From: Macrotis lagotis
Lineage: Eukaryota > Chordata > Mammalia > Peramelemorphia > Peramelidae
Length of the DNA stretch: 64,000 nucleotides
Reading direction: 5' to 3'
Assembly (NCBI RefSeq): GCF_037893015.1
Contig: NC_133661.1
Location: forward strand, 242,584,583-242,648,582
The position numbers and the translations under genes were made by a program. Positions 26,119 to 37,931 of this stretch are shown here, one piece after another. Below the pieces are notes generated by a model, which did not search any database, was not told where the DNA came from, and saw only the letters and a program-made list of their open reading frames with translations. How positions within the stretch are numbered: position 1 is the stretch's first letter; every line of letters starts with the position of its first letter.

Positions 26119-26982
26119 AAGAACATTACAATGCTATTAACCTGAGATCTTGGTTAAACCTGATTCTCAAGTATCTTACAAACTACTGGGAGACTACAGG
26201 GAAGATTCTGGTGATAGGGCTTCAGGATTAGGATATGTTAGAATTAAAAATTTGGCTAAAAATCCAAGTGCTAAATAAAGTAAGTGACTTTCAGAGTGGC
26301 AGGATATTAAGTCTGACATACAGAGGCATGAAAGATATGAGAGTATTCTGCATTAGGTGGAAAATTTGGGGTGGAGCCTGATTGTGGAAATAGTTGAATA
26401 CCAGAATCCTAGGCAAAGAAACTTGAACATTATTCAGTAAGAAGTCACTGAATTTTTTTTAGGTATAAGTGATACTGCCAGAAGAAATATAGAAAGCATT
26501 ATTAAACATAACAAAACCCTATACAAAACAAAAATAAAGACACATATCAAAGCATTTAGGGACATAGGTAGTGTTTTTATCATATTCAAAAAACAATGTC
26601 AAAAATTGTTTGGAAAGAAGATTTCAAAAGTGAACAACTGATTAATAAAGTTGTATCTAATAATAAGGTTTAATTTGCTTGTGCATTGATGGTTTCATGG
26701 CCAGAAAATGGAGTATAATGGGAAAAAAAAACTCCAGAAAAATATATTTATCTGGAATCTCATAGTCAAAAGAAATTTAAACTGAAACAGGAAGGGGAAT
26801 GTTTCTATTCTGAGGTAGATAAAATAAAGAACAGTTACAGTTCTGAAAGGACAGAGTTAGAAAGATCCAATTTATATTACAGGAGAAAATAAATCTTACA
26901 AAGGAGCTAGTGATTAAGACAATAGTGGTTCCGAAGCATCTGAAGTATGAGTTGTCCCTACATATTTCTGCCCTGGACATTG
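26119..26982. other. Unassigned intergenic DNA
   Basis: No gene or named repeat. Confidence 0.45.
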
Positions 26983-27113
26983 TCTCAGCAGGTTCTACTC
27001 CTGTTCTTGCATTGATGAATCCTCATGGAAAACAAATATCCACTTTGTGAAGAGGCCTAGGATGACCTGACCTATCCCTTACTTTCTGAACTTCAAAATT
27101 ATGACTCCCATGC
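26983..27113 (+). repeat. 131-bp direct repeat, copy 1
   Basis: Matches 28193-28323 without gaps and with about 6 mismatches (about 95 %). Runs from tctcagcaggttctactcct to aattatgactcccatgc. Flanks differ on both sides. Confidence 0.92.
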
Positions 27114-27278
27114 TAATCTTGTGCATGTGCTTTGTCTCACATATGATCCCTACTAAACTTATCAATGGTCTAGTAAGATCAAAGCAAAGAAAGGACAATC
27201 TATTTCTCATTATTATTTCTAAATAATCTAAGGAGAAATATTATCTGTATTTTTTTAAAAAATAACTATTATGAGATT

Positions 27279-27301
27279 TTATATATATATATATATATAT
27301 T
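27279..27301 (+). repeat. (TA)n
   Basis: Short pure TA tract at the edge of an antisense L1 fragment. Confidence 0.9.
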
Positions 27302-27960
27302 TCCTTTTTTATTGACATTTTGGGGGCTTTTTGATGAGTTTACTAATGGTATGACTGAGTCAAAGCAAATGAACATTTTAGTAATTTTTTTGGCAAACTT
27401 CCTAAATGCTTTCCAAAATAAGTTACAATTGCTTTAATGTGCATTTATCTAATTATTAGTGACTTAAAGCATTTTGGGTGATTATTGAGATCTTGGATTT
27501 ATTTCTTTGAAAGTTCTGTAATATATACTCTGAGCATTTAATGAGGAATGGATATTATTCTTAAAAAGTTGAACCATTTCCTTATATTCCTTGCATATGT
27601 GACCTTTCACTCCTTGGATTTGCCAAAAAAAGTTTTGCTAATATTTTTACATTGTTGCCTTTTTATTTTGTAATTTATTATACCAGTTGGTGCAAAAGTT
27701 TTCAAATTTCATATAATCAACATTGTCCATTTTATCTTATGCTTAGTCACTTGTTTAGTCATGTATTCTTCCCCTGTCCACTCACCTGGAAGCTAATTTC
27801 TTCCTTGTTCCCCTAATATATGATGTGACCTTTTATAACTAGATCTTGTATTATTTTGGGGCTTAGCTTGGTGTATGGTGTGAGCTACTGGACTATACTT
27901 AATTTCTGCCAGGCTGCTATCATGTTTTCCCAGCAGTCAATCATGTTTCCCCCATCAATT
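27302..27960 (-). mobile_element. L1 ORF2 C-terminal region, antisense
   Basis: Order agrees with antisense L1: tgatgagtttactaatgg, gcatttatctaattattag, tgacctttcactccttgg, agttggtgcaaaagttttc and ttttcccagcagtcaatc. Ends where the inverted arm begins. Confidence 0.65.
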
Positions 27961-27974
27961 CTCTCCAGAATGAT

Positions 27975-28259
27975 TTTACCATTTTGCAAACCCATCAACA
28001 ATGTATTAGAGTCGTATCTATTGCCAGTAGTACCAACCACTTTTGAAAATCTGGCTTCATTCCCCTTCCAACCCTGTTACTGACCTTCTAGACTTAATCA
28101 TATCTCTATTGTTATGTCATCCTGGAACTTTACTTAGTACCTAGGCCCTCCTCATGCTGGAACATTCTACCACACTAGCATAATGGAATTTATCTCATCA
28201 GGTTCTACTCCTGTTCTTGCATTGATGAATCTTCATGGAAAACAAATATCCACTTTGTG
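27975..28259 (+). repeat. Inverted repeat, left arm (285 bp)
   Basis: By hand alignment, the reverse complement of 30024-30308 matches over 285 bases without gaps and with 4 mismatches (98.6 %). The last 67 bases also belong to the 131-bp direct repeat. It does not resemble the SINE or L1 families seen elsewhere in the window. Confidence 0.95.
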
Positions 28260-28323
28260 AAGAGTCCTAGGATGACCTGCCCTGTTCCTTACTTTCTGAA
28301 CTTCAAAATTATGACTCCCATGC
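28193..28323 (+). repeat. 131-bp direct repeat, copy 2
   Basis: Second copy, overlapping the end of the left inverted arm by 67 bases. A third partial copy of those 67 bases lies inverted at 30024-30090. Confidence 0.92.
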
Positions 28324-28329
28324 CAAGTA

Positions 28330-28490
28330 CCTTCATTCGCCTTCTCCTCCATTTTTCAGTTTCATTTATGTGGGCTCTTCTCTATTAGAATATAATTTTC
28401 TTGAAGACAGGGACAATCTTTTTGCCTGTATTTGTATCCTCAATGCTCAGATGATCTGCTGGCATATCAATAAAATATTAGTAAATGTTT
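28330..28490 (+). repeat. LINE2 3' end
   Basis: ttagaatataattttcttg, agacagggacaatctttttg, cctgtatttgtatcctcaat and tcaataaaatattagtaaatg follow the L2 tail order. Confidence 0.6.
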
Positions 28491-28559
28491 ATTTTCTTAC
28501 TTTCCATCTTTATTTCCTTCATTATAATATCCAATCTGCTGTTGTGAAAGTGATCTTCA

Positions 28560-29570
28560 GAATTGTTTTGATTTACTTTTTCTCTTATTATTGATAATTT
28601 GGAATATTTTCCCCATGTGATTGTTTTTTCAGTTGAGAATGTTAGCGAATGTCTCTGGTGCTTATGTACTTGTATCAAATATCAATATATGCTAGAAATT
28701 GATTTTATATCACAGAACTTTGCTGCAAGGAGTTTTCTAAAAAATGTTTTTCTCTATAATTCTAAATGTATTGCTTTTGTTGTTACAAAATTTTGCAAGT
28801 TTATATAACCAAAATTGTATATTTTATCATGCGTTCTCCTTTATCATGTGCAATCCTTTAACCCTTTCTTAGTCAATAGATCTTCTACTATCCTTAGTTG
28901 TGAAGAATATTTCCTTCAAGTATTCTCTTTTATTTATGTTATGATCTATTATATATCCAGCTTATATATCAATATGTAGCTTATTGTGTTGTATGATACG
29001 AAGTGTTTATCTAAATCCAATTCTACCTTCCTCTAATCTTCAGTTTTTTTATTGAATATTAAGTTCTTATTGAAGTAGTTGATGTTCTGAAATTTGTCAG
29101 TCATTTTGCTATTGTATTCAGTTATTCAACTGAAAGAGTCTTGGTATTGGAATCAGTATTCAAATTCTACCTCTGATGATTACCAACTGTACTTTAGTTT
29201 TCTCAACTACAAGAGGAAGGACTTATAGTAAAAGACTATATAATTCTTTCAACTTATTTAACAATGATCCTCACTAATCAGTCATATTGATTGACTTTTC
29301 TATTCTTAATTAGTAGTAAATTATTTAGATGATTGCTGCTTTTTAGTATAATTTGAGATTCCCTATAGTTAGTCCCAGTTCTTTCCCATTTGTTTTCATT
29401 TTTTCTACTTGAAATTCTTTACCTTTTGAACCTCCAGATGAGTTTTATTATAATTTTGTCCATATAGTTCTATAGTACTGTTTTGGTAGGTAGATTGATA
29501 ATCTATTAAAATTTTAACTGATTTGATATCGCTGTCACTTTTTATCAAATTATTAGAACTATGATTTCTC
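28560..29570 (-). mobile_element. Second antisense L1 ORF2 fragment
   Basis: Parallels 27302-27960 (gtttttctctataattctaa, aaaattttgcaagtttatat, ttatcatgtgcaatcctt) and continues further into ORF2 (cctccagatgagttttatta, ccatatagttctatagtact). Confidence 0.6.
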
Positions 29571-30023
29571 TTTATTTATACTAGTCTGTACTTCTCGATA
29601 TTGCTCTAACATGACCCAGAAATTGAGATCATTAAGTTTTGCTTATTGCAGTACTCTTGTAAAGCCCCAGTTCTACCACTTCCCATTTGTTGTTTTGTCC
29701 TTGATAGGAGCTTTGGGTTCATGAATCTTGTAGGGTTCTCTGCTCTTATTGCCTAGGCTCTAACCTGCAGTTCCAACCTCTCCATTCAAGCCTTTTAAAA
29801 GGTTTCATATTCCCTAGCCCTGTCTTCATGTTCAGTGAGCTATGGAAGATAGTGTTACCTTATTCCAGCAAGCCAGAGTTGAGATCCTGCTTACTTTATG
29901 TAACATATCTGCTTTATGTGACAGATCTAAGCTCCACATTTGTCCTTTTCTACTTAATTTTTGGTCAAAATGCTCCCAGGCTTCTTGCACACTTTTTTGT
30001 GTGAATCTGGACTGCATATTATC

Positions 30024-30308
30024 CACAAAGTGGATATTTGTTTTCCATGAAGATTCATCAATGCAAGAACAGGAGTAGAACCTGATGAGATAAATTCCAT
30101 TATGCTGGTGTGGTAGAATGTTCCAGCATGAGGAGGGCCTAGGTACTAAGTAAAGTTCCCGGATGACATAACAATAGAGATATGATTAAGTCTAGAAGGT
30201 CAGTAACAGGGTTGGAAGGGGAATGAAGCCAGATTTTTAAAAGTGGTTGGCACTACTGGCAATAGATACGACTCTAATACATTGTTGATGGGTTTGCAAA
30301 ATGGTAAA
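30024..30308 (-). repeat. Inverted repeat, right arm (285 bp)
   Basis: Inverted partner of 27975-28259, separated by 1,764 bases. The match stops abruptly at both ends. No terminal duplication is evident around it. Confidence 0.95.
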
Positions 30309-30956
30309 CTTTTTGCCTTTGTCCCTCTGGGACATTTTAAGAACTTTGTTGAAGTATTTATGGGAAATCTTGGTTCCACTAGGACTTTTATACTTTTCTG
30401 CCTTAATTAGAACTTCTTTCTCATTTTTCCAGAGGTCCCTAGATAGGTAAAATGATGGTATGGTTTTATCCAAGGTCGTAAAGAGAAAAAGGGAACAGTA
30501 AAAATTTGAACCCAGTACTCTGCCTGTAAAGTTCTCTATACTGCATTAGATCCACCATCTGGAAGGACTATCTGAATTATGTAGTTCAATTTCCTTTTTT
30601 AAAGATGAATAAACTCTAGCCCAGAAAACTGAAATGATCTATCAATGAAAATAAAGCTCATTTTGGAAAAGTTTAGTTGCTGTACTACTTCTCTTTTCCA
30701 TGTATAATTTTGATGTGGAAATTCTAGGTCAAATTTAGTAGGAAGATGAAACTGCAGAGGAAAAAATAATCACAAATTGCCCTATAGACAGAATAACAAT
30801 AATAAAAGCATAACACGAAAATTTGTCTAAAGTAGATTTATGCAGCCAGTACCCTTTTAATATTGTGAATCTAGGAATATGATCTTTGGGAAAGATCCTA
30901 GCCAATTTGTGATCATATATCTAGAGATGAAAGGAGGTAGATTGTTAGCTCTTAGT

Positions 30957-31092
30957 TAGCAATTAAAGTACCGGCCCTGGAGTCAGAAGTACCTGGGTTC
31001 AAATCCGGTCTGAGACACTTAATAATTACCTAGCCGTGTGGCCTTGGGCAAGCCACTTAACCCCATTGCCTTGCAAAAAATACCCTAAAAAA
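30957..31092 (+). mobile_element. WSINE1-like SINE, 5'-truncated
   Basis: Sense copy: ccggccctggagtcagaag, B box ggttcaaatccg, ttaataattacctagccgtg, gggcaagccacttaacccc and an A-rich tail. Confidence 0.85.
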
Positions 31093-31649
31093 AAAAAGCA
31101 AACTGAAAAATCATCTTTATTAGTTCAAAATATGTCTATCTGGTCCCCCCCAAAAAGAATGATTCTACTATTCATTGTTTCAAGTTATCCTCCACTGATA
31201 GCAATGAGAGCCTTTTTTGTTTTACCTTTCATGGTTGGCAGGTCAACACAATACGTAGCTTGTATCATAAATAGTGAGTTCAAAGCTTCCCCAAAGCCAC
31301 ATACATACCTATAAACTCAATTAAAGTTAGATGCAGAAAATGAGATTCAACTTCAATGAAAGCTAGGTAGTATAGTTACAAAGGGGAAGCAACAGTAATA
31401 AAAACATAAAAAAATGATAGCCTATGCAAATAGAGAGAGGAGTATAAAAAAGTCTAAGGGATCACAAGAAGGAAATTAATACTTCATAATACTAGTTAAA
31501 GAAAAAAGAAAAAGAAAAAAGACGCTTGGTGCAGAAAGGCACAATATGAGTTTTTGTACTGTGATCTATAATCATCCTACTTTACACAATGGTAAAGCTA
31601 ATCATGTTGAGAGTAAGAGGTTGAAGTTTTTCTACATTTTAAAAACTAA

Positions 31650-31830
31650 AACCTTGGAAGCAATGTAGCATAGTGAAAAGAACATTAGAATGAAGTTAAA
31701 AAACAACCGTCTTTGGATCCTGCAACTTGCTAGTTCTGAGACTATGAGTAAGTCATTAAATCACTTGGGCCTCATTTCCTTCTTTACCTGAAAAATGAAG
31801 GTGAATTCTCGTAATCCCTAGACAATCAAT
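31650..31830 (+). repeat. MIR SINE relic
   Basis: Head agcaatgtagcatagtgaaa, then agtctgag-like core and cctcatttccttctttacctg. Confidence 0.55.
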
Positions 31831-32324
31831 CTCTAAAGTAACATCTTTTGCAATTCTGGCATTCTGATAGTCTGTTATTTAGAGAAGTTAAAATGTTAAA
31901 AAAGTAGGTTTTAGAAATGTATATGATTATTATTTTATTGCTGCCTTTTGTCTTTACACCATAATTATTTCCCCTTTAAGATAAACCCTCCCCTTTTCTG
32001 AATTCTTCCTTGCACCATGGAAAAACATTTAAGCAATGTTGACTAACATGATGGTATGTGCCTAATTGTATATTCAAAACTCACAACTTTCTCACAAGAG
32101 CAGGGGACCTCCTAGACCCTCCATGATACTATAACCCTCTAACTCAAAGGAAGTGATGTCTCCTTCTTTCCAAGTAGGAAAACTCTTCTCCTGTCATTAT
32201 TCTCATTCTCTTTTTTATCCCCAAGCTTTCTCTTTCCAATGGCTGCTCTCTGACCTCAATCTAAAAACAGGCTTATTCTTCCCCATCCTAAGTGCATTTC
32301 TTTTGACCATGTTTCCTTAAGGCT

Positions 32325-32488
32325 TTTTTTTTTTAGGTTTTTGCAAGGCAAATGGGGTTAAGTGGCTTGCCCAAGGCCACACGGCTAGGTAATTATTAAG
32401 TGTCTGAGATGGGATTTGAACCCAGGTACTCCTGACTCCAAGGCCAGTGCTTTATCTACTAGGCCACCTAGCCCCCACCCCCACCCCC
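32325..32488 (-). mobile_element. WSINE1-like SINE
   Basis: T-rich tail, ggcaaatggggttaagtggc, ccacacggctaggtaattat, reversed B box ggatttgaaccc and head aggccacctagcccc. Possible 6-base target duplication AAGGCT at 32319 and 32489. Confidence 0.88.
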
Positions 32489-32889
32489 AAGGCTACTTTT
32501 TAAACTTCTAGGAAGAATAAGTTCATCGTCTCTTTAAAAGGACCAAGATCATTCATTATCATTTGTCAAAGTTTTGCTGCTTTTTTAGTCATATCATTTC
32601 TATTTTTCAGTCAAGTTCCTAAAATCTCAGTGAATTTTAAAGCTTTTAAAGCTTAAAACTGTATTGACTTAAAAGTTTAAAACTGATCTAAGAAATATTT
32701 TTGGGACAGCTTGTATTTTTTTTTTAAAATCTGATGAATTGGAAACTAATGACTTTAGATCTTCAATGAAAACTGAACCAAAACAATTTGGCTTGGAAAA
32801 CCAACAACAGGGTTAAAGACTCAAATAATGGAAAGACGATTGTCTTCCCTGACTAATGCCAAATAGTTTTAGATCACACTGAATGCCAT

Positions 32890-33380
32890 AGTGAACTATA
32901 GAAGTTAGAAGTGATCTGAAGTCAAATGCTATCTTAGACATATATTAAGGGCATGATCTTGAGCAAATCACTTTTCAGTTTTCTCATCTATAAAATGCTA
33001 ACATCAAAGGACATTTGCTAACATTTATATATCACTTTAATCATAAAAAAAGGGCTTTATAAAGATCTTATTTTAAAACTCACAGCTAAACTGGGAAATA
33101 GATGCCATTACTATTCCTATTTTATAAAAGCATAATCTGGGGTAGACAGAGGCTAAGTGACTTGTTTGGAGTCATAAATCCTAGGAACTAAATCAGAGGA
33201 AGAATTATGATCTTGGGTCTTCCTTTCTTCAGGTTCAGGGCTCCCTCCCCTGTGCCACCTCGTTGCCCTTAATAATGCCATTTACTTCACAGTGTTATTG
33301 TGAGAATCAAATGGTATAATATATTAGTAAAGCATTTTGCAAACATTAAAAACATGTTAAGTAATGATAGCTATTATTAC
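32890..33380 (+). repeat. MIR split by a second SINE
   Basis: The MIR head and core (32890-33000, ending cagttttctcatctataaaatg) resume at 33265 (cttcacagtgttattgtgag, aagcattttgcaaacatt). Between them, 33002-33262 is an antisense SINE (aggctaagtgacttgtttgg, ctcccctgtgccacctcgttg). Confidence 0.6.
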
Positions 33381-33689
33381 TTTTGATTTGATAATAGCTC
33401 CCTTTAAAAGTTTAAAGGTGTCTTCTATGCTTTAAAAGCATTTGTTTTTTGGAAACTAATCTAAATATTTAACTTCAGTTTTACTGGTTTCCCCCATATG
33501 AATCTTATGACCTAACTAGGCTGGATACCATGCTGTTCCCCACAATACAACATACCATTCTTGGTTCTTGGATTCATGAAATCATCTTTAGCATAAAACC
33601 ACCCATATTCTAGCTTAATTCAATCACTAAAAATAGGGGCAGGTTTCTTAAACCTTCTTGGTATTTGTACTATATCAACTTATTCTTTA

Positions 33690-33830
33690 ACACTCTACAG
33701 TTTTGAGTTGCTCTCTAAGGTAGTGAGATTTTATAATCTTTGAAGGCAGAGATTACATTTTTAACTTTTCATCTCTCCTCTTAGAGTCTGGCACTTAGGA
33801 AGAACTCAATAAATACCTTTTGGTTGATAC
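33690..33830 (+). repeat. LINE2 3' end
   Basis: ttgaaggcagagattacat, gtctggcacttaggaag and aactcaataaataccttttg match the L2 tail. Confidence 0.65.
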
Positions 33831-34030
33831 ACTTCGTTCTGAACAATAAGAGGCATAGTTTGAAGGCACAAATTATCTGTGCAGACTAGGACAAGCTTTT
33901 TGCCTACTCACCAAACCTAGAACTGATATGATTATAAATGAATGTGTTTATACCACTTGGGTTAGAATCATAGAAAGTTAGAGATGGAAGGGATTTTAGA
34001 GGCTTTCTTATTCAACTACCTTTCAGCTAA

Positions 34031-34704
34031 TATGCTTAGTTGTTCCATTAACACATTCATTTCATGCTCCTTTAGGAGTCTCTTTTAGGTCTATTATACC
34101 TAGTAATTCCAAGGCGTGCTGGAGATTTATTTGTATTGTTTTGTTTATTTCTTTAATGCCAGCAGTCAATACCTGACGACAAGGATTTATTTAGGCCTTT
34201 AAAAAGGTATAAATAACAATAACAAAGCACTCAATAATTTTTGTTCCATGCTTATGTAAGAAAGACCAAAGACAGAACTCTCTAAACATTATTTGGCTTC
34301 ATCAATTATCATCTTTACTCTCTTTTCAAAATAGGGCATAGTATATTCTTCACTGGTGAGATCTGGGATTTTTAGTTGCACATTGGGAAGCACTACTCCT
34401 ATTCAATAAGTTAGAAAATTAATGTCCTTTGGTTCAGGCTCCAAATTATTCATTATGCATAGTCATAGACCCATTCTTCATATAGGCAAAATACAAGATG
34501 CACTTAGAGTTCATGACAAACTTGTAGGATGATTACTGAAAGTGAACTCAAAAAAAAAAAAGGAAAATTTGCTTTATTCATTAATCAAATAGAATTAACA
34601 ATATTTCTGAATGACTATAGTACGGAACTGGATGATATCCATTGAAGGACCTATGGTGTTCTGAAATGTCCTTTGAATTATCAGAAATATTAGTGTTATA
34701 TATT
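34031..34704. other. Unassigned intergenic DNA
   Basis: No gene or named repeat, between two decayed SINE relics. Confidence 0.45.
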
Positions 34705-35439
34705 TCATGGGATCATAGATTTAGAACTGGAAGAACCTCGGAGTCATTTAATCCAACTTAATTTTTTTTTAGTTTGGAAAATGAGATCAAGATAAGTGAA
34801 GTGACTTTATTCAAGGTAACATAGATGACAAGTAGCAAGAGACTGGATTTGAACTTAGTTTCTAAGATTAAAATTGAAAGCTTCTTGTAGAATCACTGCA
34901 TTATAATTATGTAAACCTTTCTCATCGTTGTGTAGTTTAAGGATGACCATTTCCCAAGATTCCTTAGGATATCATCAAATTACCACTTCATTTCCCCAAG
35001 AAAACCCCCACTTCTCAATAACAGTTTATCATACCTCATACAGAGAAAGACTTTATTGCTGGTTAACACGAACTGGGCATCTTTTTTATTTATAAATAAA
35101 AGCATTCATGCTTTTTTCATATTTCTTGAGAAGCTATTCTCTAATTTTAATGCTTCTCTTCTGTATTTATAATGAAACTCTTGCTACTACTTTCTCATCT
35201 AGCTGTCTAGACTATAGTGTTTTGACCGATAATTATTATTGTTCACCATAATTAATCTGTTTTAAGTAAGTTATGTAAGTAGCTAGTCACTGATTAGATT
35301 ATTTGGTATCATGTTCATGGGTGCTTTTGAACTTTCATTCAGCTTTTATCCTTCTCAATTTGCAAGTCCTTCTTCCCCTTCCCCCACTTAATTTTTTGAA
35401 ATAAAAATACATCCACTTCCAGGGCTTTGGGAAGAACAT

Positions 35440-35445
35440 TTTATT
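35440..35445 (-). promoter_or_regulatory. NRXN3: Poly(A) signal AATAAA, distal NRXN3 end
   Basis: Minus-strand AATAAA, followed at the usual spacing by a GT-rich region (ggaagtggatgtattttta). It is the last hexamer before the sequence loses its UTR character, so I take cleavage at about 35415-35425. Confidence 0.6.
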
Positions 35446-37729
35446 GCTAAGCATATCCTTGAACAAAAATGCAAATATGAAAAAAAAGAGGAAAAGGGAA
35501 AAGAAAAAAGAGCAGTAACATCACAACAACATAAAAGAAATTCCTTAAGGTTCTGTCCATAAAACAGGGATATGGTAGAAGCCCACATACAGGATGCACA
35601 TGTTTCCAAAAAATTGTCCGAATAGAAACTTACACAAAAAATAACAGAACAAAGATTGTGTTTACTCAAAAATGAAAACAAAAAGGAAAAGAAAGCAGGA
35701 AAATCATTTCACAAGACTCCAAGAACAGCAATCTTTTACAGACATCGAGATATAATCAACTTCTTATAGGTTGGGCCATTTAAGTTGCTTAAAACTGAGC
35801 TTTCATACATTTTGTAATCTTTCTTTTAAAAGTCTTAAACAAAAAGAAAAATCCAAAAGAATCCCCAAACACTTACATCGAAAGGATCAGATAACCAGGA
35901 ACACCTCTTTCCATATACATTAGGGAAGGCTATCTTTATTTTAGAATACTTTCTTTTTGTTCCTGGATATTTCTTCAAAGTCAAATATTCATGCAACTTA
36001 CAAACACCAGCAAGAATAGATTTCTAAATCTAAACAGCTGATTGATTTTCATCTGTACACAAATAAAATTTATATTTCTGATATTCCAGAGTCTTCATTT
36101 TATTTTTGTCATTGTGTGTTGTTGTGTTTGCGTTGTTTCTTTTGTTTTTTTTTTTTTTGTATGCAATAGCCATGGCCACACAACCAATTTATTTTTTCTA
36201 TACATTAAGTTACCCCCTTTCAAAAAAAAAAAGGCAAAATTAAAAAAGAAAAAAATGGAAACAAAAAGAACTGTCAAACCTGAAAGCAGTATGTACATAG
36301 GTGGCTATCTAAGAAATTACACAAGCAAAAAAAGAAAAAATTAGCAAAAGATGTAAACAGAATCTGAGATTTTTTTTTTCTTTTGACACAGATGACTGTG
36401 ACAAAACTAAAACTCACACCATCTTCACATTTTTAAGGTTTACTTTTTTGTTGTTTTGTTATTTTCTTTTTAAAACAACATTCTCATTCTACTTTAAGAC
36501 TTTTTTAACAGATTTTTCGTTCCAGTCGTCCCATCAAACATACCATGATAAATATATCTGTATATATATTTATATATATTATACTATTAAATTCCTTTGT
36601 GTGTGTCACAGCAGCTTTATTCATTCATTTATTTATTTTTATAAAAGAGAGGGTGGGGGAAATGGGCAAATGGAAGGACAGAGTTATTTGTGTCAAGCTA
36701 CAAAATTAAAATTACATATGAAAAACATGTTGGAAAAAAACTATGCATTTTGTACTCTTTCATGATGTGTTTGGCTTGTGTGACCTTTTGTTCTGTCACA
36801 AGTTGAGCTCCCATGTTGTCTGGTTTGATTATTTAACTGATTTTTTTAAATTTTTCTTTTCTTTTTATTTTTGCATGCATTGCAATCATTCATGGAACCA
36901 GGCTCCCTCCCCCCACTTCCCCAGGAAAGGCTCATTTTAGTTTGTGGGTAGTTTCAGTTCCCAATAGCTGACCTTTTTCCCCTTTACCACAATTTGACTG
37001 TGCTAATGCATTTGAACAGTAGTGTCAATAAAGCCAATAACCCTGATGAAATCAGACATAAATCCTCTGTTCAGAGTTTGGTCTGCAAATACTGGAGTCA
37101 GATCCTAGGGTACCTGCTTTAAACCTCCCATCATCACCATCCCATGCATTTGCTGAATTTCCAGCAAAGCATCTCACTGAAAAACAATTGATTCTAGACA
37201 CACCACAACCTGATATGTAGAGTGAACACCATGTATAGTTTTTTGAGTTCATATATGGCAATAGTCTCTCACTTTTTTTTCTGAATTTTTTTTCTTGTCA
37301 ACTCATGTCCAGTTTAAGTCTCAAAAAAATAAACAAAAAAACCCAAAAGCCACTTTTTTTTTTTTCCCCTCAGATCTCGAAAAGTTACACACATACTGGC
37401 TGGGGGCCAGATCAGTTTGCTGTTGTTGTTGGTTTTTTTTTTTAATCTTTTTTTCTCCTTTTTTTAAAATAAAAAAAAAACTGAAAAATCATTGATACAG
37501 TCAAGGGTCACAAACATCATTAGGGACTCACTTGGAGTTATGAAACAAGTAAGCCATGAAGTCTTCTATCTTTTGTCCAAAGGTCCACAAAAGAGATGGA
37601 AACTTCAATGTCCAGCTAAAGTGGTAGAGCTGTGTCTGCTCCAAAATGCTAAGTATGCTTTATGATACAGTAGGGCAGACTTCTCTGTCTCCAGCTCATG
37701 ACTGATACAGGACAGCCATGTCTGAAAAT

Positions 37730-37779
37730 AAATATATATATATACACATATATATCTTTGTGTGTGTGTGTGTGTGTGT
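37730..37779 (+). repeat. (TA)n(TG)n microsatellite in the NRXN3 3' UTR
   Basis: On the transcript this is (CA)n followed by UA-rich sequence. It includes UGUAUAUA-type motifs. Confidence 0.9.
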
Positions 37780-37931
37780 TTTCTTTTTCTCCCACCAACT
37801 GTAGCTCCCAATCTCATTATAGGTATAGCAGTTCTTATAGCTGTTAAATCTTGTGTTTTTTTAAAAGTATTTATATATTTATATATAAATAATTCTGTTT
37901 TTAATTCTTTTTTATTTTTATTTTTTAAATT

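Larger units (their letters stand above)
35420..37931 (-). other. NRXN3: NRXN3 distal 3' UTR (2.5 kb)
   Basis: Follows the TAA of the last exon. The stretch is AT-rich with homopolymer A and T runs and a short (TA)n(TG)n tract, but no recognisable SINE or LINE insertion, unlike DNA on either side. It ends at a consensus poly(A) signal. Several other AATAAA hexamers on the minus strand (for example opposite 36099-36104 and around 36625-36640) could give shorter UTRs. The exact 3' end is inferred. Confidence 0.7.
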
